A stretch of DNA of 37,103 nucleotides from Deltaproteobacteria bacterium (GCA_021778115.1 JAJYCS010000017.1:1-37103); one strand, 5' to 3'; counted from the stretch's first letter, positions 8,637 through 18,198 are shown. Made by a program: numbers and translations. Notes: generated from the sequence alone by a model not told the origin.

Positions 8637-10313
8637 TCAGGCGGGCACCTCGGCCGCCAGCACCCGGTTGCGTCCCGCCTCTTTGGCTTGATACAGGGCT
8701 GTGTCGGCCGCCTTGCAGAGTTTTTCCGGGTCGGGGAAACAGGAGAGGGAGGCCACTCCGCAGCTGAAGGAGGAGGAGAAGGTCTCGTTGCCCACGGGGA
8801 AACGGAGCGAGGCAAAGCTTTCCCGGAGTTGGTTTATGAGTTCAAGGGCCGTGGTCAGGGGGCAGTCGGGCAGGACCAGGGCAAACTCTTCCCCGCCGTA
8901 TCGCCCGACGATATCCCCTTTGCGGACCCGCTGCCCAAGCATCCGGGCCAGGGCCATCAAGACCTGATCACCCATGGCATGGCCGTAGCGGTCGTTAATC
9001 AATTTGAAACGGTCCACATCGATCATGGCGAAGCAGATCTCCTCCCCGTTCCGCTCCGCCCGCGCCACCGCTACCCCCAGGTGTTCCTTGGTGGCGGTGT
9101 GGTTGAAGAGCCCGGTCATGCTGTCCCGAACCATGAAGGAACGGATGATCTTCATTCGCTCTGCCCGTCCGGCCACCGCTGAGATCAGGTTTTCCGGCAC
9201 CACCGGCTTGGTGAGGAACTCATCCCCACCCATTCGCATGGCGTAGAACTGTTTGCCCAGATCGGTCTCGCTGGAGAGGAAGATGATCGGGATACTGAAG
9301 GCGTGGCCGATCTGCCGGACGGTGGCAGCCAGCTCCATGCCGTTGCAGCCTGGCATGTACATGTCGGTCAGGATGAGGTCGGGCTTGAATTCATTGAGCG
9401 GCTCCATGATCTGGAGGGGGTTGTTCACCGCACGGGTGCTCATGCCGGCCTCCTGGAGGATGGCGGCATACAGATCGGTCATCAGGGGGTCGTCATCCAC
9501 TATCAGGATACGGTACGGCTCCGGCTGTGCTGACGCCGTCAGGTTGCTGATGGTGGTGCACAGTTCGGTGACGTTGATCGGCTTGACAAAGTAGGCACTG
9601 GAACCGGCCCGCACCGCCGCCAACCGGGAGAGAAAGTGGTTGGAGGAGGAGATGAAGATCACCGGTAAGTCGGTGCCGATATCCTGGCGGATGGTCTCGG
9701 TCATCTCCGCCCCCCCGGTCGGTCGGTCGGGGAAGATCATGTCCATCACCAGGATGTCGGGGGGGGCGTTGTTCACCGCCTTCTGGAGCTGCTCCAGGGT
9801 GCCGAAAGAGACCACCCGAAATCCGAAACACTCCATCTGGGTCATCAGGGTCAAGCGTTGGTAGGAGTCGTCCTCGCAGAGGTAGACCAGCTTCTGGGGT
9901 CGATCATCCACAGGCAGTTCGCTCGCCGCCACCAGCTCAACGGCCCGGACATCCACGGTCGGGGTGAGGTCAAGCTGGGTCACCTCCTGTTCAAGGCGGC
10001 TGTAACTGTCCTCCCAATGCAGACGCCAGTTTTTATCGGTGCTCTCCGGGGACTGCATCATCCCCTTGATCAGGACGCCGACGGTATCGGCGGCGGCGCT
10101 CAGGCGTTTAAGTCCGAAGGAGGCGCTGCTTCCTTTCAGGGTATGGAGGCGGCGGTGCAGATCCTCCAGGAGGGTTGCATCGAGGGTGCTCTGGCGGGTC
10201 AGCTCTTCATAAGCGGTGCGGATAGCCTCCAGTTGGGTGGGGACCTGCTTCAGGTAGGCCTCACGGATCTTTTTCAGCTTTGCGGCTGCTGCTACGGCTG
10301 CCGGTGTTTCCAT
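8637..10313 (-). CDS. Hpt-REC-REC-GGDEF diguanylate cyclase
   Basis: Predicted to make cyclic di-GMP under phosphorelay control. The 558-aa domain order is: an Hpt domain (about residues 1-110, phosphoacceptor His in LHTLKGSSASFG), a first receiver (about 130-255, acceptor Asp in VMDMIFP, lysine in FVKPIN), a second receiver (about 270-390, Asp in LTDMYMPG, lysine in FLTKPV), and a GGDEF domain (about 395-555). The active-site signature is GGEEF, and an inhibitory RxxD site (RKGD) sits five residues before it, so the cyclase looks active and product-inhibited. A strong AGGAGGGG site precedes ATG 10313. It closes the signalling part of the block, directly upstream of the hydrogenase genes. An Hpt domain on a diguanylate cyclase is uncommon and suggests that it is both a target and a relay. 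Confidence 0.92.
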   Translation of the reverse strand: METPAAVAAAAKLKKIREAYLKQVPTQLEAIRTAYEELTRQSTLDATLLEDLHRRLHTLKGSSASFGLKRLSAAADTVGVLIKGMMQSPESTDKNWRLHWEDSYSRLEQEVTQLDLTPTVDVRAVELVAASELPVDDRPQKLVYLCEDDSYQRLTLMTQMECFGFRVVSFGTLEQLQKAVNNAPPDILVMDMIFPDRPTGGAEMTETIRQDIGTDLPVIFISSSNHFLSRLAAVRAGSSAYFVKPINVTELCTTISNLTASAQPEPYRILIVDDDPLMTDLYAAILQEAGMSTRAVNNPLQIMEPLNEFKPDLILTDMYMPGCNGMELAATVRQIGHAFSIPIIFLSSETDLGKQFYAMRMGGDEFLTKPVVPENLISAVAGRAERMKIIRSFMVRDSMTGLFNHTATKEHLGVAVARAERNGEEICFAMIDVDRFKLINDRYGHAMGDQVLMALARMLGQRVRKGDIVGRYGGEEFALVLPDCPLTTALELINQLRESFASLRFPVGNETFSSSFSCGVASLSCFPDPEKLCKAADTALYQAKEAGRNRVLAAEVPA

Positions 10314-10322
10314 CGTCCCCTC

Positions 10323-10697
10323 CTATGGCGCAACCAGCAGGTTTGCCACCAGCGCCGGCAGCGCCTCCTGCAGCTGTTCATCCTTGGTGATGACGGCATC
10401 CAGGGCCGGGTGGGCCTGACGGATGGGGTCAGCCTCCTCACCGGTGAGCAGGATGAACGGCTGTTTTCCTCCGTTGCCCCGCAATTCGTCAAACAGCTGC
10501 AGCCCGTCCATGAACGGCATGTTCATATCCGAGACCACCAGACAGACCCGGTCGTCGCTGGCCAGGGTCTCCAGGGCCGCCACCCCTCCCTCTGCGGTGA
10601 CGGTCTCGTAGCCGGCCATCTCCAGGGCCATGGCGGTCAGTTCGGCGGTGAACGGGTCGTCGTCAACCACCAGGATTACTGCTGCTCCTTCGCTCAT
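10323..10697 (-). CDS. Single-domain response regulator (CheY-like)
   Basis: A stand-alone receiver of 124 aa with no output domain. Seen: the acidic pair VVDDD at residues 11-14, phosphoacceptor D57 in VVSDMNMPFMDG, the switch Thr in ILLTGEEA, and the lysine in VITKDE. It probably passes phosphoryl groups between the neighbouring CheA hybrid and the Hpt-REC-REC-GGDEF protein, or acts on another target by binding. AAAGGAG lies upstream of ATG 10697. Gaps are 9 bp to the next gene and 12 bp from cheA. Confidence 0.9.
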   Translation of the reverse strand: MSEGAAVILVVDDDPFTAELTAMALEMAGYETVTAEGGVAALETLASDDRVCLVVSDMNMPFMDGLQLFDELRGNGGKQPFILLTGEEADPIRQAHPALDAVITKDEQLQEALPALVANLLVAP

Positions 10698-10709
10698 CCT
10701 GTACTCCTT

Positions 10710-12962
10710 TCAGTATCCGATCAGACTGCGGACCGTCTCGATCAGGTTCGACTGATCGAAGGCCCCTTTGACGATGTAGGCGTTGGCCCCTACCCGGATA
10801 CCCCGTTTCTTGTCCTCGTCCTTTTCGCGGGAGGTGACGATGATGATCGGGGTCAGGTGGTACCGATCGTCGGCACGAAGGCGTTCGGTCAGAGAGAAAC
10901 CGTCCAGCCTGGGCATTTCAACGTCGGTAACGATTAGATCGTACAGTCTTTCACGACTCTTCTCAAACCCTTCTTCGCCGTCCCCGGCGGTTTCCACCTG
11001 GTAGCCGCAGGCCTCCAGGATGCTTTTTTCGATCTCCCGGGTATTGTAGGAGTCGTCCACCACCAGAATGGTGGCGGTCCGCGATGCCGGGGCCTCCCGG
11101 TCCCGGGCCGGCTCAGCGATCTCCCTCGCCCGGCGGAGCAGTTCGGGGATATGGAGCAGGTTCAGGACGCTGTTGCGCTCACCGATGGTTACCCCAGACA
11201 CGAGGCGTAGCCCCTGGAGGTGATCGGGGAGCGGTTTCACCACCATCTCCTCCCGGCCGTGGATATCGTCCACCAGAAGTCCCAGTTTCTCCTCGCCGTC
11301 CCGGATGATGACGATCAGCACCTCAGCCGCTGCGGTGGCGTGGGGCAACCCCAGGATCACCCCCAACTCTTCCACCGGAATCAGTTGCTCCCGGAGCCTG
11401 ATGGCCCGCTTGTTGACGATCTCGATCAGTTCAGCCGAGGGGAGCGAAAGCATCTCCACCACGCCCGTGGCCGGCAGGGCGCAGGTCTTGTCGGCCACCG
11501 ACACCAGGAACAGGGGAAACACCGCCAGGTTGAGGGGTAGGCGCAGCAGAAAGGTGCTTCCCTTCCCCTCTTGGGAGTCGATGACGATGGTCCCCTTCAG
11601 GTCGTCCACAATACTCTTGCGCACCACATCCATGCCGACCCCCCGTCCGGAGAGATCGGTAATGATCGGGCTGGTGCTGAAGCCGGGCATGAAGATCAGG
11701 TTGATCAGCTCCGAACGCTGCATGGCGGCCAGGCTCTCCTGATCGAACAGGCGTCGGGCCAGGGCCTTCTCCTTAATCCGCTCAAGCAGGATCCCCCTGC
11801 CGTCGTCGCTTATGGCGATGGTCACGCAGCCGCCGTCGTAGCAGGCGGAGACGGTGATGGTCCCCTGGGGCGGTTTGCCGGTCGCTACCCGCTCCGCCGT
11901 CGTCTCCAGGCCGTGGTCCAGGGCGTTGCGGATCAGATGGATCAGGGCGTCACCGATCCGATCGATGATCTTGCGGTCAAGCTCCGTTTCACCCCCCTCC
12001 ACCACAAACTCGATCGGTTTGTCGAACTCCAGGGAGAGGTCGCGAACGGTACGCCGCAGGGGATCAAAGACCGTGGAAAGGGGGAGCATCCGCATCTTGA
12101 GAGAGGTCCCCTGCAGGTCCTCCATCAGGTGATCCTGCAACAACGAGGTCCGCTGGATGGTCTGCACCACCTCCTGCAGCTGATTGTACAGGACTTCCCC
12201 CGTCTCCAGGAGGGGGGCGTGCCCGCCACTCTCCGCAGCATGCAGGCGTTCCATCATCTGGGTGTGGCGTCTGGTCAGGGATCGTTCCAACTCGTGGAGC
12301 CGCCGAACTTCACGTCGGAACCGACCATGCTCCGAGACTATCTCCCCCATCAGGCGGATCAGATCGTCCAGTTTCGCGGCATGGATCCGGAGGTACTCAG
12401 CTTGCCCTTTCTTGGGTGCCGGCGGGGGTGTCTCCGGTGAGGGTGTGGGGGCTGATGCAGAGGGTGTCGCCATCACCGGCAGGGGGGGCGTCGCCGGTTC
12501 AGGTTTGGCCGTGGGGGCTGACTGGGGTTGGGGCGGCGGCGTAACCGGCGTCGTCACTGGCGGCGTCTCCGCCTCAGCGCCGGCAGCGGCCTGGCCCAGG
12601 GCCTCACAGATCGCCTCCGGAGGATCGGGGTTCTGGTTGCCGGCAGCGATCTGGTCAAGCATCCCCTGCAGTCCATCCACCCCCTTGAAGAGCAGATCGG
12701 CCATCGTCTTATCCAGAGAGCGCCTGCCGCCGCGCACCGCGTCCAACAGGTCCTCCATCCGGTGAGCCAGCTCCGTTACCCCCAACAGTTTCATCATTCG
12801 CGAGGAGCCTTTGATGGTGTGGGCGGAGCGGAACAGGGCGTTGATCAACTCGCCGTCTTGGGGCGCATGTTCCAGGCTAAGGAGCCCGTCGCTGATCCGC
12901 GAGCAGTGTTCACGGGCCTCTTCGACAAAGCGGAGCAGAAATTTGGCATGATCGAAGGCCAT
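10710..12962 (-). CDS. cheA: CheA-type histidine kinase with C-terminal receiver (CheA-REC hybrid)
   Basis: Central kinase of a chemosensory array. In the 750-aa protein the domains are: P1/Hpt with H48 (RSAHTIKGSSRM), a Pro/Ala-rich linker at about 125-185, a dimerisation region, a HATPase domain (N box HLIRNALDHGLE, G boxes ISDDGRGI and SGRGVGMDVV), a CheW-like P5 domain, and a receiver at about 625-750 (Asp in IVTDVEMPRLDG, lysine in YIVKGAF). No P2 CheY/CheB-docking domain is apparent. The layout resembles FrzE of Myxococcus and other hybrid CheAs, in which the receiver modulates or drains phosphoryl flow. AGGAG lies 12 or so bases before ATG 12962; cheR ends 3 bp upstream. Confidence 0.93.
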   Translation of the reverse strand: MAFDHAKFLLRFVEEAREHCSRISDGLLSLEHAPQDGELINALFRSAHTIKGSSRMMKLLGVTELAHRMEDLLDAVRGGRRSLDKTMADLLFKGVDGLQGMLDQIAAGNQNPDPPEAICEALGQAAAGAEAETPPVTTPVTPPPQPQSAPTAKPEPATPPLPVMATPSASAPTPSPETPPPAPKKGQAEYLRIHAAKLDDLIRLMGEIVSEHGRFRREVRRLHELERSLTRRHTQMMERLHAAESGGHAPLLETGEVLYNQLQEVVQTIQRTSLLQDHLMEDLQGTSLKMRMLPLSTVFDPLRRTVRDLSLEFDKPIEFVVEGGETELDRKIIDRIGDALIHLIRNALDHGLETTAERVATGKPPQGTITVSACYDGGCVTIAISDDGRGILLERIKEKALARRLFDQESLAAMQRSELINLIFMPGFSTSPIITDLSGRGVGMDVVRKSIVDDLKGTIVIDSQEGKGSTFLLRLPLNLAVFPLFLVSVADKTCALPATGVVEMLSLPSAELIEIVNKRAIRLREQLIPVEELGVILGLPHATAAAEVLIVIIRDGEEKLGLLVDDIHGREEMVVKPLPDHLQGLRLVSGVTIGERNSVLNLLHIPELLRRAREIAEPARDREAPASRTATILVVDDSYNTREIEKSILEACGYQVETAGDGEEGFEKSRERLYDLIVTDVEMPRLDGFSLTERLRADDRYHLTPIIIVTSREKDEDKKRGIRVGANAYIVKGAFDQSNLIETVRSLIGY

Positions 12963-12965
12963 GGG

Positions 12966-14462
12966 TTATCCGTTCTCCTGGAGCAGGGATAGCTTGTGCC
13001 GGCAGATGCTGATGAACTGCGGGACGTTGAAGGCGAGGGGAAAGAACGCCTGCCCCGGGTCCTGCAGGGTGTCGTTGTGCAACAGCCTGAGGGCGGCCTC
13101 GTAGCTGCCGAGTGCCCGTTTCCGCTCCTGACGGTTGAACAGGATCTCGGCGGTGTAGAAATGGGCCAGCCAACAGTCCGGGTCGATGTAGAGCGCCTCG
13201 CGGAAACGTCTGAACCCCTCGTCGTTATCCCCCCGGTGCCGGGCGATGATCCCCAGGAGCAGGCAGGCCTCCCGGCAGAGGGGGTCAAGCTCCAGCATCG
13301 CCTCGGCGGCGGTACGGGCTTCGTCATAGCGGGAGTTGTTCAGGAGCAGGCAGGCCTTCAGGCCATGGGCCTTCAGAAATGTGCCGTTTCGCTCGATCAG
13401 GTCTCCAAGCAGCGCCAGGGCCTCGTCATCGCGCTGGGTACGTGCAAGCACCAGGGCGTTATCGAAGGTACGGCGGGGATCGGTGTCGACCGGAACCGCC
13501 ATCCGCGGGTGGCGCGATGCGGGGGCGGGCTGCCGCCGCTCAGTGGGTGGTACCGCTGTGGGCGGGGATGTAACGTTGGGTGGCGGGGGGGAGAGTATCC
13601 GTTTTGTGCTGCGCCGATCCCCGATCCCCACTGCCGGACGTTTGGCGAAATAAAACAGCCCCTGGCGTTCCAGAAGCGGCAGTATACCGACATCGTGGGC
13701 CAGGGTCTCGGATGCCCCCACCAGCAGCACCCCTCCCTCCTGGAGCAGATCGGCCAGCTGGCGGAAGATCCGAAGCTGGACCTCCTGGGGGAAGTAGATG
13801 GAGACATTCCGGTACAGGATAATCGCCGGTGGTGGCAGGAGTTCCGTGTTGGGTGCGGTCAGAAGATTCGCCACCTCGAACCGTACCTGTTGGCGCAGGG
13901 AATCCCGCACCCGGAAGGCTCCGTGACCGGCCGTCTCGAACCAGCGTTCCTTCATGCGGGGATCCATCGCCCGGAAGGAGGGTTTGCCGTAGACCCCGTT
14001 GCGGGCTGCGGCCACCGCATGGGAATCGATATCAATACCGGTAATGGTGAACGGAAAGGGGCGGGGAACGCCTTGGCGTTCAGCGAGCAGCATGGCCAGG
14101 GTATAGGCCTCCTCCCCGGTGGAGCAGCCGGCGCTCAGCAGGCTTAACGGTTGTGACGGGTCGTGGGTATTCAGCAGTTCCGGCAGCAGCGTGTCGACCA
14201 GGAGGTTCAGGTGGTCGGGCTCACGAAAGAAGTAGGTCTCGTTGACCGTGAGTAGCTCCACCAGGGCCTGCAGCTCCTCACCCTCCCGGCGCAACAGGGC
14301 GTAGTAGGACTCCGGCGCCGGGATACCCCGCTGTGTCATCCGCTCCTGCACCGCCCGGCAGACGGTCTCCCGGCGGTCGTCACCGAAGGTGAGGCCGCAA
14401 TTCAGGCGGATCAGCTCCAGCAGCTGGGGGTAGAGCGGTGTGTCGGGGAAGGGCTGGGACAT
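12966..14462 (-). CDS. cheR: CheR chemoreceptor methyltransferase with C-terminal TPR region
   Basis: CheR methylates glutamates on chemoreceptors using S-adenosylmethionine. The 498-aa product begins with the all-helical CheR N-domain (VNETYFFREP is typical). The SAM-binding domain follows (LSAGCSTGEEAYTLA near residue 108, ITGIDID, and the RNVSIYFP strand). From about residue 275 there is a Pro/Arg-rich linker and then about 200 residues of TPR-like helix pairs (LGIIARHRGDNDEGFRRF, LAHFYTAEILFNRQ). CheR-TPR fusions such as FrzF use the repeats to control access to the receptor. It sits 12 bp after cheB and 3 bp before cheA. Confidence 0.93.
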   Translation of the reverse strand: MSQPFPDTPLYPQLLELIRLNCGLTFGDDRRETVCRAVQERMTQRGIPAPESYYALLRREGEELQALVELLTVNETYFFREPDHLNLLVDTLLPELLNTHDPSQPLSLLSAGCSTGEEAYTLAMLLAERQGVPRPFPFTITGIDIDSHAVAAARNGVYGKPSFRAMDPRMKERWFETAGHGAFRVRDSLRQQVRFEVANLLTAPNTELLPPPAIILYRNVSIYFPQEVQLRIFRQLADLLQEGGVLLVGASETLAHDVGILPLLERQGLFYFAKRPAVGIGDRRSTKRILSPPPPNVTSPPTAVPPTERRQPAPASRHPRMAVPVDTDPRRTFDNALVLARTQRDDEALALLGDLIERNGTFLKAHGLKACLLLNNSRYDEARTAAEAMLELDPLCREACLLLGIIARHRGDNDEGFRRFREALYIDPDCWLAHFYTAEILFNRQERKRALGSYEAALRLLHNDTLQDPGQAFFPLAFNVPQFISICRHKLSLLQENG

Positions 14463-14474
14463 GGCTTAGCCCTG

Positions 14475-15515
14475 TCAGCGGCAGCCGGCCAGTGATTGCA
14501 GGGCCGGGGCGATATCGGCCAGAGGCAGGGTCCGGTCAACCCCACCGCGCTCGATGGCCAGCTTGTTCATGCCGTAGATGACCGAGCTGGCGGCGTCCTG
14601 GGCGAGGGTGGCGCCACCGGCGTTTTTAATGGCCCGCATCCCGGCGACGCCGTCGCTCCCCATGCCGCTCAGGATCAGGCCGATGGCCTGACGGCCGAAT
14701 GATGTGGCGACGGAGTTGAGCATGGTATCGCAGGAGGGGTGATAGATATCGCGTCGATCCTGGGGGCCCAGGGTGATGGTGGGGCCGGTGAGTTGCAGGG
14801 CCTGTTCGGCCGGGTTCAGGTAGACATGGCCCGGTGCCGGTCGTTCGCCGTGAAGCGCTACCGAGACCGCGAGCGGTGTTCCCCCCGCAAGCCAGTCCAC
14901 CATCCCCTGGGTGAACCCCTCCGCGATATGCTGGGTGATGACGATCGGTAGGGGGAAGCTGGCCGGCAGCTGGGAGAGTATCTTGTAGATGGCCTGCGGG
15001 CCGCCGGTTGAGGCGGCAACGGCCACTATCCGGCTCTCGCCTCGCCCCGCCCGGGAGGGTGGCATGGTGATCGGCGAGGGGGGAAGCGCCCGTTTCCTCA
15101 TGGTTGCCAGGTGGGCCGTCATATCAACGCGGGAGAGTACCCGCACCTTGGAGATCAGTTTACGGACGTTCTCAATGCTGATGTCGGGTTTCTCGATCAC
15201 ATCAAGGGCGCCCCGGCTCACCGCCTCGAAGGCGGTGCGGACCCCGGTGAGGGCGGTGATGACCAGGATCGGCACCGGGTGGGCCGCCATGATCTTTTCG
15301 ATCGCCTCAAGCCCTCCCAACACCGGCATTTCGATATCCATGGTCACCAGGTCAGGCTGCAGCGCCAGCACCTTCTCCAGGGCGTCCTTGCCGTCGGAGG
15401 CGTCACCCACCACGGTGATGTCCGGTTCCGAGTTCAAGATGGTGCAGATCAGGTCCCTGATCAGGCCGCTGTCATCGACCACCAGGACCCGTATCGTCTT
15501 GCCGTGCTGTGTCAT
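14475..15515 (-). CDS. cheB: CheB chemoreceptor methylesterase/deamidase
   Basis: CheB removes methyl groups from chemoreceptors and is activated by phosphorylation. In the 346-aa product the receiver spans about 1-125 with phosphoacceptor D60 (LVTMDIEMPVLGG). A linker leads to the esterase domain, with catalytic S169 (VAASTGGP), H196 (ITQHIAEGF) and an Asp in SGMGSDGVAGM. Length is normal. Its start overlaps the receptor stop by four bases (15512-15515), so receptor and demethylase are translationally coupled. Confidence 0.95.
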   Translation of the reverse strand: MTQHGKTIRVLVVDDSGLIRDLICTILNSEPDITVVGDASDGKDALEKVLALQPDLVTMDIEMPVLGGLEAIEKIMAAHPVPILVITALTGVRTAFEAVSRGALDVIEKPDISIENVRKLISKVRVLSRVDMTAHLATMRKRALPPSPITMPPSRAGRGESRIVAVAASTGGPQAIYKILSQLPASFPLPIVITQHIAEGFTQGMVDWLAGGTPLAVSVALHGERPAPGHVYLNPAEQALQLTGPTITLGPQDRRDIYHPSCDTMLNSVATSFGRQAIGLILSGMGSDGVAGMRAIKNAGGATLAQDAASSVIYGMNKLAIERGGVDRTLPLADIAPALQSLAGCR

Positions 15516-17209
15516 GGCTCGGAACGCTCCTTGGTGGTGTGGGGTGTCGTGGTATCGGTCCGCTGTCCCAGGTTGAAGGTCTCCACCAGCGCCCGCAGCT
15601 GTTCGGAAAGGGCGGACAGGGTGCCGGTGATCCGGTTGGTCTGCTGCACCGAGTCGGTGGCGAAGCGGACCCCCTCCTCGATCTCCTTCAGTGCCAGTAC
15701 CACCTGGCTGCTGGCAATCTGCTGCTGCTGGGTAGAGAGGGAGATCTGGCGCGCCGAGCTGGTGGTTTCGTCCACGCCGTCCACGCTCTCAATCAGGATG
15801 GCCACCGTATGGGAGGCGTATTCCTGCCCCTCCTGGATCAGCTGTGAACTCTTCTCCGACGACATGACCAGCCGGTTCACCGCATCCAGGATCTCGGTGA
15901 TCTTTCCCTCGATCTCCCCGGTGGATTCCACGACGCTGTCGGCCAGACGTCGGATCTCCACCGCCACCACGCCGAACCGTTTGCCGGCCTCGCCGGCACT
16001 GGCCGCCTCCAGGGCGGCGTTGAAGGCGATCAGCTTGGTCTGGTTGGCGATATTGTTGATAATCTCCATGATCTTGTTGATCTCTTTTGATTTTCTCCCC
16101 AGTTCGACGATCTCGTTCAGGTTGCTCTGGATGGTGGCGCTGATATCCATGATCTTGAAGGTCAGGTTCTCCACCTCGCTGGCGCCATGCTTGGTGTCGG
16201 CCAGAGTCTTGTCGGCCCGTTCCACCACTCCTTGACTGTGCTGGGCGATCTGGGTGGCGGTTGAGGAAAATTCCTCCATGGTGGAGGAGATCTCCACCAC
16301 CGAGCTGGAGAGCTGCGTGGTGAAGCCGGCCTGCTGGTCCATGTTCAGGGCGATCTCCTTGATCTGGTCGTCCACTTGTGCGGTGATCCCCGCTACCTTG
16401 CTGATGGTCGCATGGAGGCTGCGTATCTGTTCGTTGAACCAGCTGGCCAGCTCGGCGGTCTCATCGGCGGTGCTGATCGGGATGGTCAGGGTCAGATCGT
16501 TGTCAAAGTGCCGCAGCGCCTGCGTAATCGCCTCAATCGGCCCGGAGATGTAGCGCTTGACCAGATAGGTGGAGATGAGGAGCATGCCCGCCAGAAACAG
16601 GATCGTAATAAAGCCGTACTGGAACAGGCTGGTGGCCACCTGCTGATTGATAGCGGCCTGTTCCTTGCCAACCTTGGCCTCAATATCGTCTACATAGATA
16701 CCGGTCCCCACGATCCAGCGCCGGGCCGGGATCGCCTTGGCGTAGGAGATCTTTGGTTTCAGGGTCTCCTCCCCCGGCGCCTTCCACATATACTCGACAA
16801 ACCCTTCACCCTTGCTCCGGCAGGTGTTGGTGATCGCCTGGAGGATGTAGACCCCGTTGGGGTCCCTGAGGTTGGTCTCATCCTTTCCCTCCAAGCGGGG
16901 GTCAGGGTGCTCCAGCATGATGTTGTTGAAGTCGTTGACCCAGATGTAGCCATCCTTGCCATAGCGCATGCTGCGGGCCACCTGCAGCGCCTGGTCAGGG
17001 GGAAGACCGGCGATGACCCTCGCCGCCATCTCGACATACCCCTTGATCTGGTTCTGGCGTTCCGAGAGGAGGGTGGCCCGGTAGAGCTGGAGCCGTTCGT
17101 CACCCCGGGCGATGATGTTTCTGATGGAGATGGCGGAGATGAGCGTGGCTATAAGGATGACGCTCAGAAAGGTGATGCCGAGGATCTTCTTCCGTAACGA
17201 GACATTCAT
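15512..17209 (-). CDS. Methyl-accepting chemotaxis protein with periplasmic single-Cache sensor domain
   Basis: A membrane chemoreceptor of 565 aa: TM helix at about 9-28, a periplasmic sCache_2-like domain at about 35-190 (RYGKDGYIWVND, HPDPRLEGKDETNLRDPNG, and ARRWIVGTGIYVDDIE are typical), TM2 at about 192-214, HAMP, and a long coiled signalling domain. The hairpin tip is recognisable (IANQTKLIAFNAALEAASAG, then KRFGVVAVEIRRLADS). Cache domains of this kind often bind small organic acids, but the ligand cannot be read from sequence. The C-terminus ends in ERSEP, with no CheR-tethering pentapeptide. GGGAGGG precedes ATG 17209. It is the only receptor in the block and so the likely input. 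Confidence 0.95.
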   Translation of the reverse strand: MNVSLRKKILGITFLSVILIATLISAISIRNIIARGDERLQLYRATLLSERQNQIKGYVEMAARVIAGLPPDQALQVARSMRYGKDGYIWVNDFNNIMLEHPDPRLEGKDETNLRDPNGVYILQAITNTCRSKGEGFVEYMWKAPGEETLKPKISYAKAIPARRWIVGTGIYVDDIEAKVGKEQAAINQQVATSLFQYGFITILFLAGMLLISTYLVKRYISGPIEAITQALRHFDNDLTLTIPISTADETAELASWFNEQIRSLHATISKVAGITAQVDDQIKEIALNMDQQAGFTTQLSSSVVEISSTMEEFSSTATQIAQHSQGVVERADKTLADTKHGASEVENLTFKIMDISATIQSNLNEIVELGRKSKEINKIMEIINNIANQTKLIAFNAALEAASAGEAGKRFGVVAVEIRRLADSVVESTGEIEGKITEILDAVNRLVMSSEKSSQLIQEGQEYASHTVAILIESVDGVDETTSSARQISLSTQQQQIASSQVVLALKEIEEGVRFATDSVQQTNRITGTLSALSEQLRALVETFNLGQRTDTTTPHTTKERSEP

Positions 17210-17224
17210 GACAACCCTCCCAGG

Positions 17225-17683
17225 TCACGCAGTAGTGCTTGATAGCAGCTCCCGCAGCGGTATGTCGGCAACAGTGCCCCGCCCACGGGCGAGGCGTTGA
17301 AAATCAACCAGCAGCACCATCCGGTCGTTATGGAGGGTTACCCCCCACACCCCGCGCCGCAGGGCGGCCGGCTCCACCAATGGGGGGAGGGGGGCGATGG
17401 CGCGTATGGGGCACTCAAGCATCTCTTCCGGCTGGTCAATCACCACCAGCCAGGGGCGGTCGCTGTCGTTTCTGATGGCAAGCACCGTTGGGGTTCGGTA
17501 CTGCACGGCGCCCTCTTTGAATCCCAGCAGGTCGTGACTCCAGTGCAGATTGCCGTCATCGTAGTTGGTGCAGGCCACCATGTCGGCTATCTGTTCCATA
17601 TCGATCCCGAACCGGACCTGCGCCAGGGAGAACAGGAACAGGCGTAGCTGCAGCTGCTCCAGCGTCGTGGGGTTGCCGGTCAC
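17225..17683 (-). CDS. cheW: CheW-like coupling protein (second copy)
   Basis: A 152-aa CheW-domain protein, expected to bridge receptor and CheA. The fold signature is visible in LFLFSLAQVRFGIDMEQI, then VLAIRNDSDRPWLVVIDQPEEM and a final hydrophobic strand (MVLLVDFQRLA). It is divergent from typical CheW: the expected segment around a conserved Arg is replaced by NLHWSHDLLGFKEGAVQYRTPT. It may therefore be a specialised or non-canonical coupler, comparable to FrzB. It starts with GTG at 17683, overlapping the previous cheW stop by four bases. Confidence 0.8.
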   Translation of the reverse strand: MTGNPTTLEQLQLRLFLFSLAQVRFGIDMEQIADMVACTNYDDGNLHWSHDLLGFKEGAVQYRTPTVLAIRNDSDRPWLVVIDQPEEMLECPIRAIAPLPPLVEPAALRRGVWGVTLHNDRMVLLVDFQRLARGRGTVADIPLRELLSSTTA

Positions 17684-18198
17684 AGCCGTGCCCTGGTCGC
17701 CAGTTTTTCAGTGTCCAGCAGGGTAATCTGAAGGCCGTCCAGATCGATCGCGCCGGCAGCAAGCTCCCTGGCTATGCCGCTCAGGGTGGACAACGGGGGA
17801 TGGACGGCGCTTACCGGGATGTCCCGGACATCCTCGATGGCGTCCACCAGTATGCCGGAGCGGAAGCTCCCCTGGGTCACCATGGCCACCAGGCAGCTTT
17901 CAGCGGGGACGGTCTCCTGTCCCAGGAGGCTGCGCAGATCAAGCACTGATTCGATATCACCACGCACGTTGATCAGTCCGGGCAGATGGGGCGGCAACCC
18001 CGGCACCCAGGCGACGGGAGTGGGGGGGAGGATCTCACGGACAGTGCTGCCGTACAGGGCAAAGCGATGGATACCGGAGGTGAAGACCACCACCTTGACC
18101 AACTCCGTGTCGACATCGACCACCTCCCGGGCGCGTTGCAACCGCTTGACATGTTCCAGGATCTGGTCGCTCTTCAGTCTGTCCGTACCGCTTGCCAT
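17680..18198 (-). CDS. cheW: CheW coupling protein (first copy)
   Basis: A 172-aa CheW: after a helical N-terminal stretch (about 35 residues) the double-barrel domain runs VVVFTSGIHRFALYGSTVREILPP, then VPGLPPHLPGLINVRGDIESVLDLRSLLG, which is the classic CheW signature, then ILVDAIEDVRDIP. I set the start at ATG 18198, preceded by GGAAGGGGG. The frame extends 46 codons further, but that part overlaps the upstream kinase gene and is Pro/Ser-rich. It is the better-conserved of the two couplers and the likely receptor-CheA adaptor. It ends in the GTGA overlap with the second copy. Confidence 0.9.
   Translation of the reverse strand: MASGTDRLKSDQILEHVKRLQRAREVVDVDTELVKVVVFTSGIHRFALYGSTVREILPPTPVAWVPGLPPHLPGLINVRGDIESVLDLRSLLGQETVPAESCLVAMVTQGSFRSGILVDAIEDVRDIPVSAVHPPLSTLSGIARELAAGAIDLDGLQITLLDTEKLATRARL

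Noticed and set aside
12417-12590. Repetitive Pro/Ala-coding stretch in cheA as a possible repeat element
   Set aside because: It is simply the proline-rich linker between the Hpt and dimerisation domains; there are no exact repeats.
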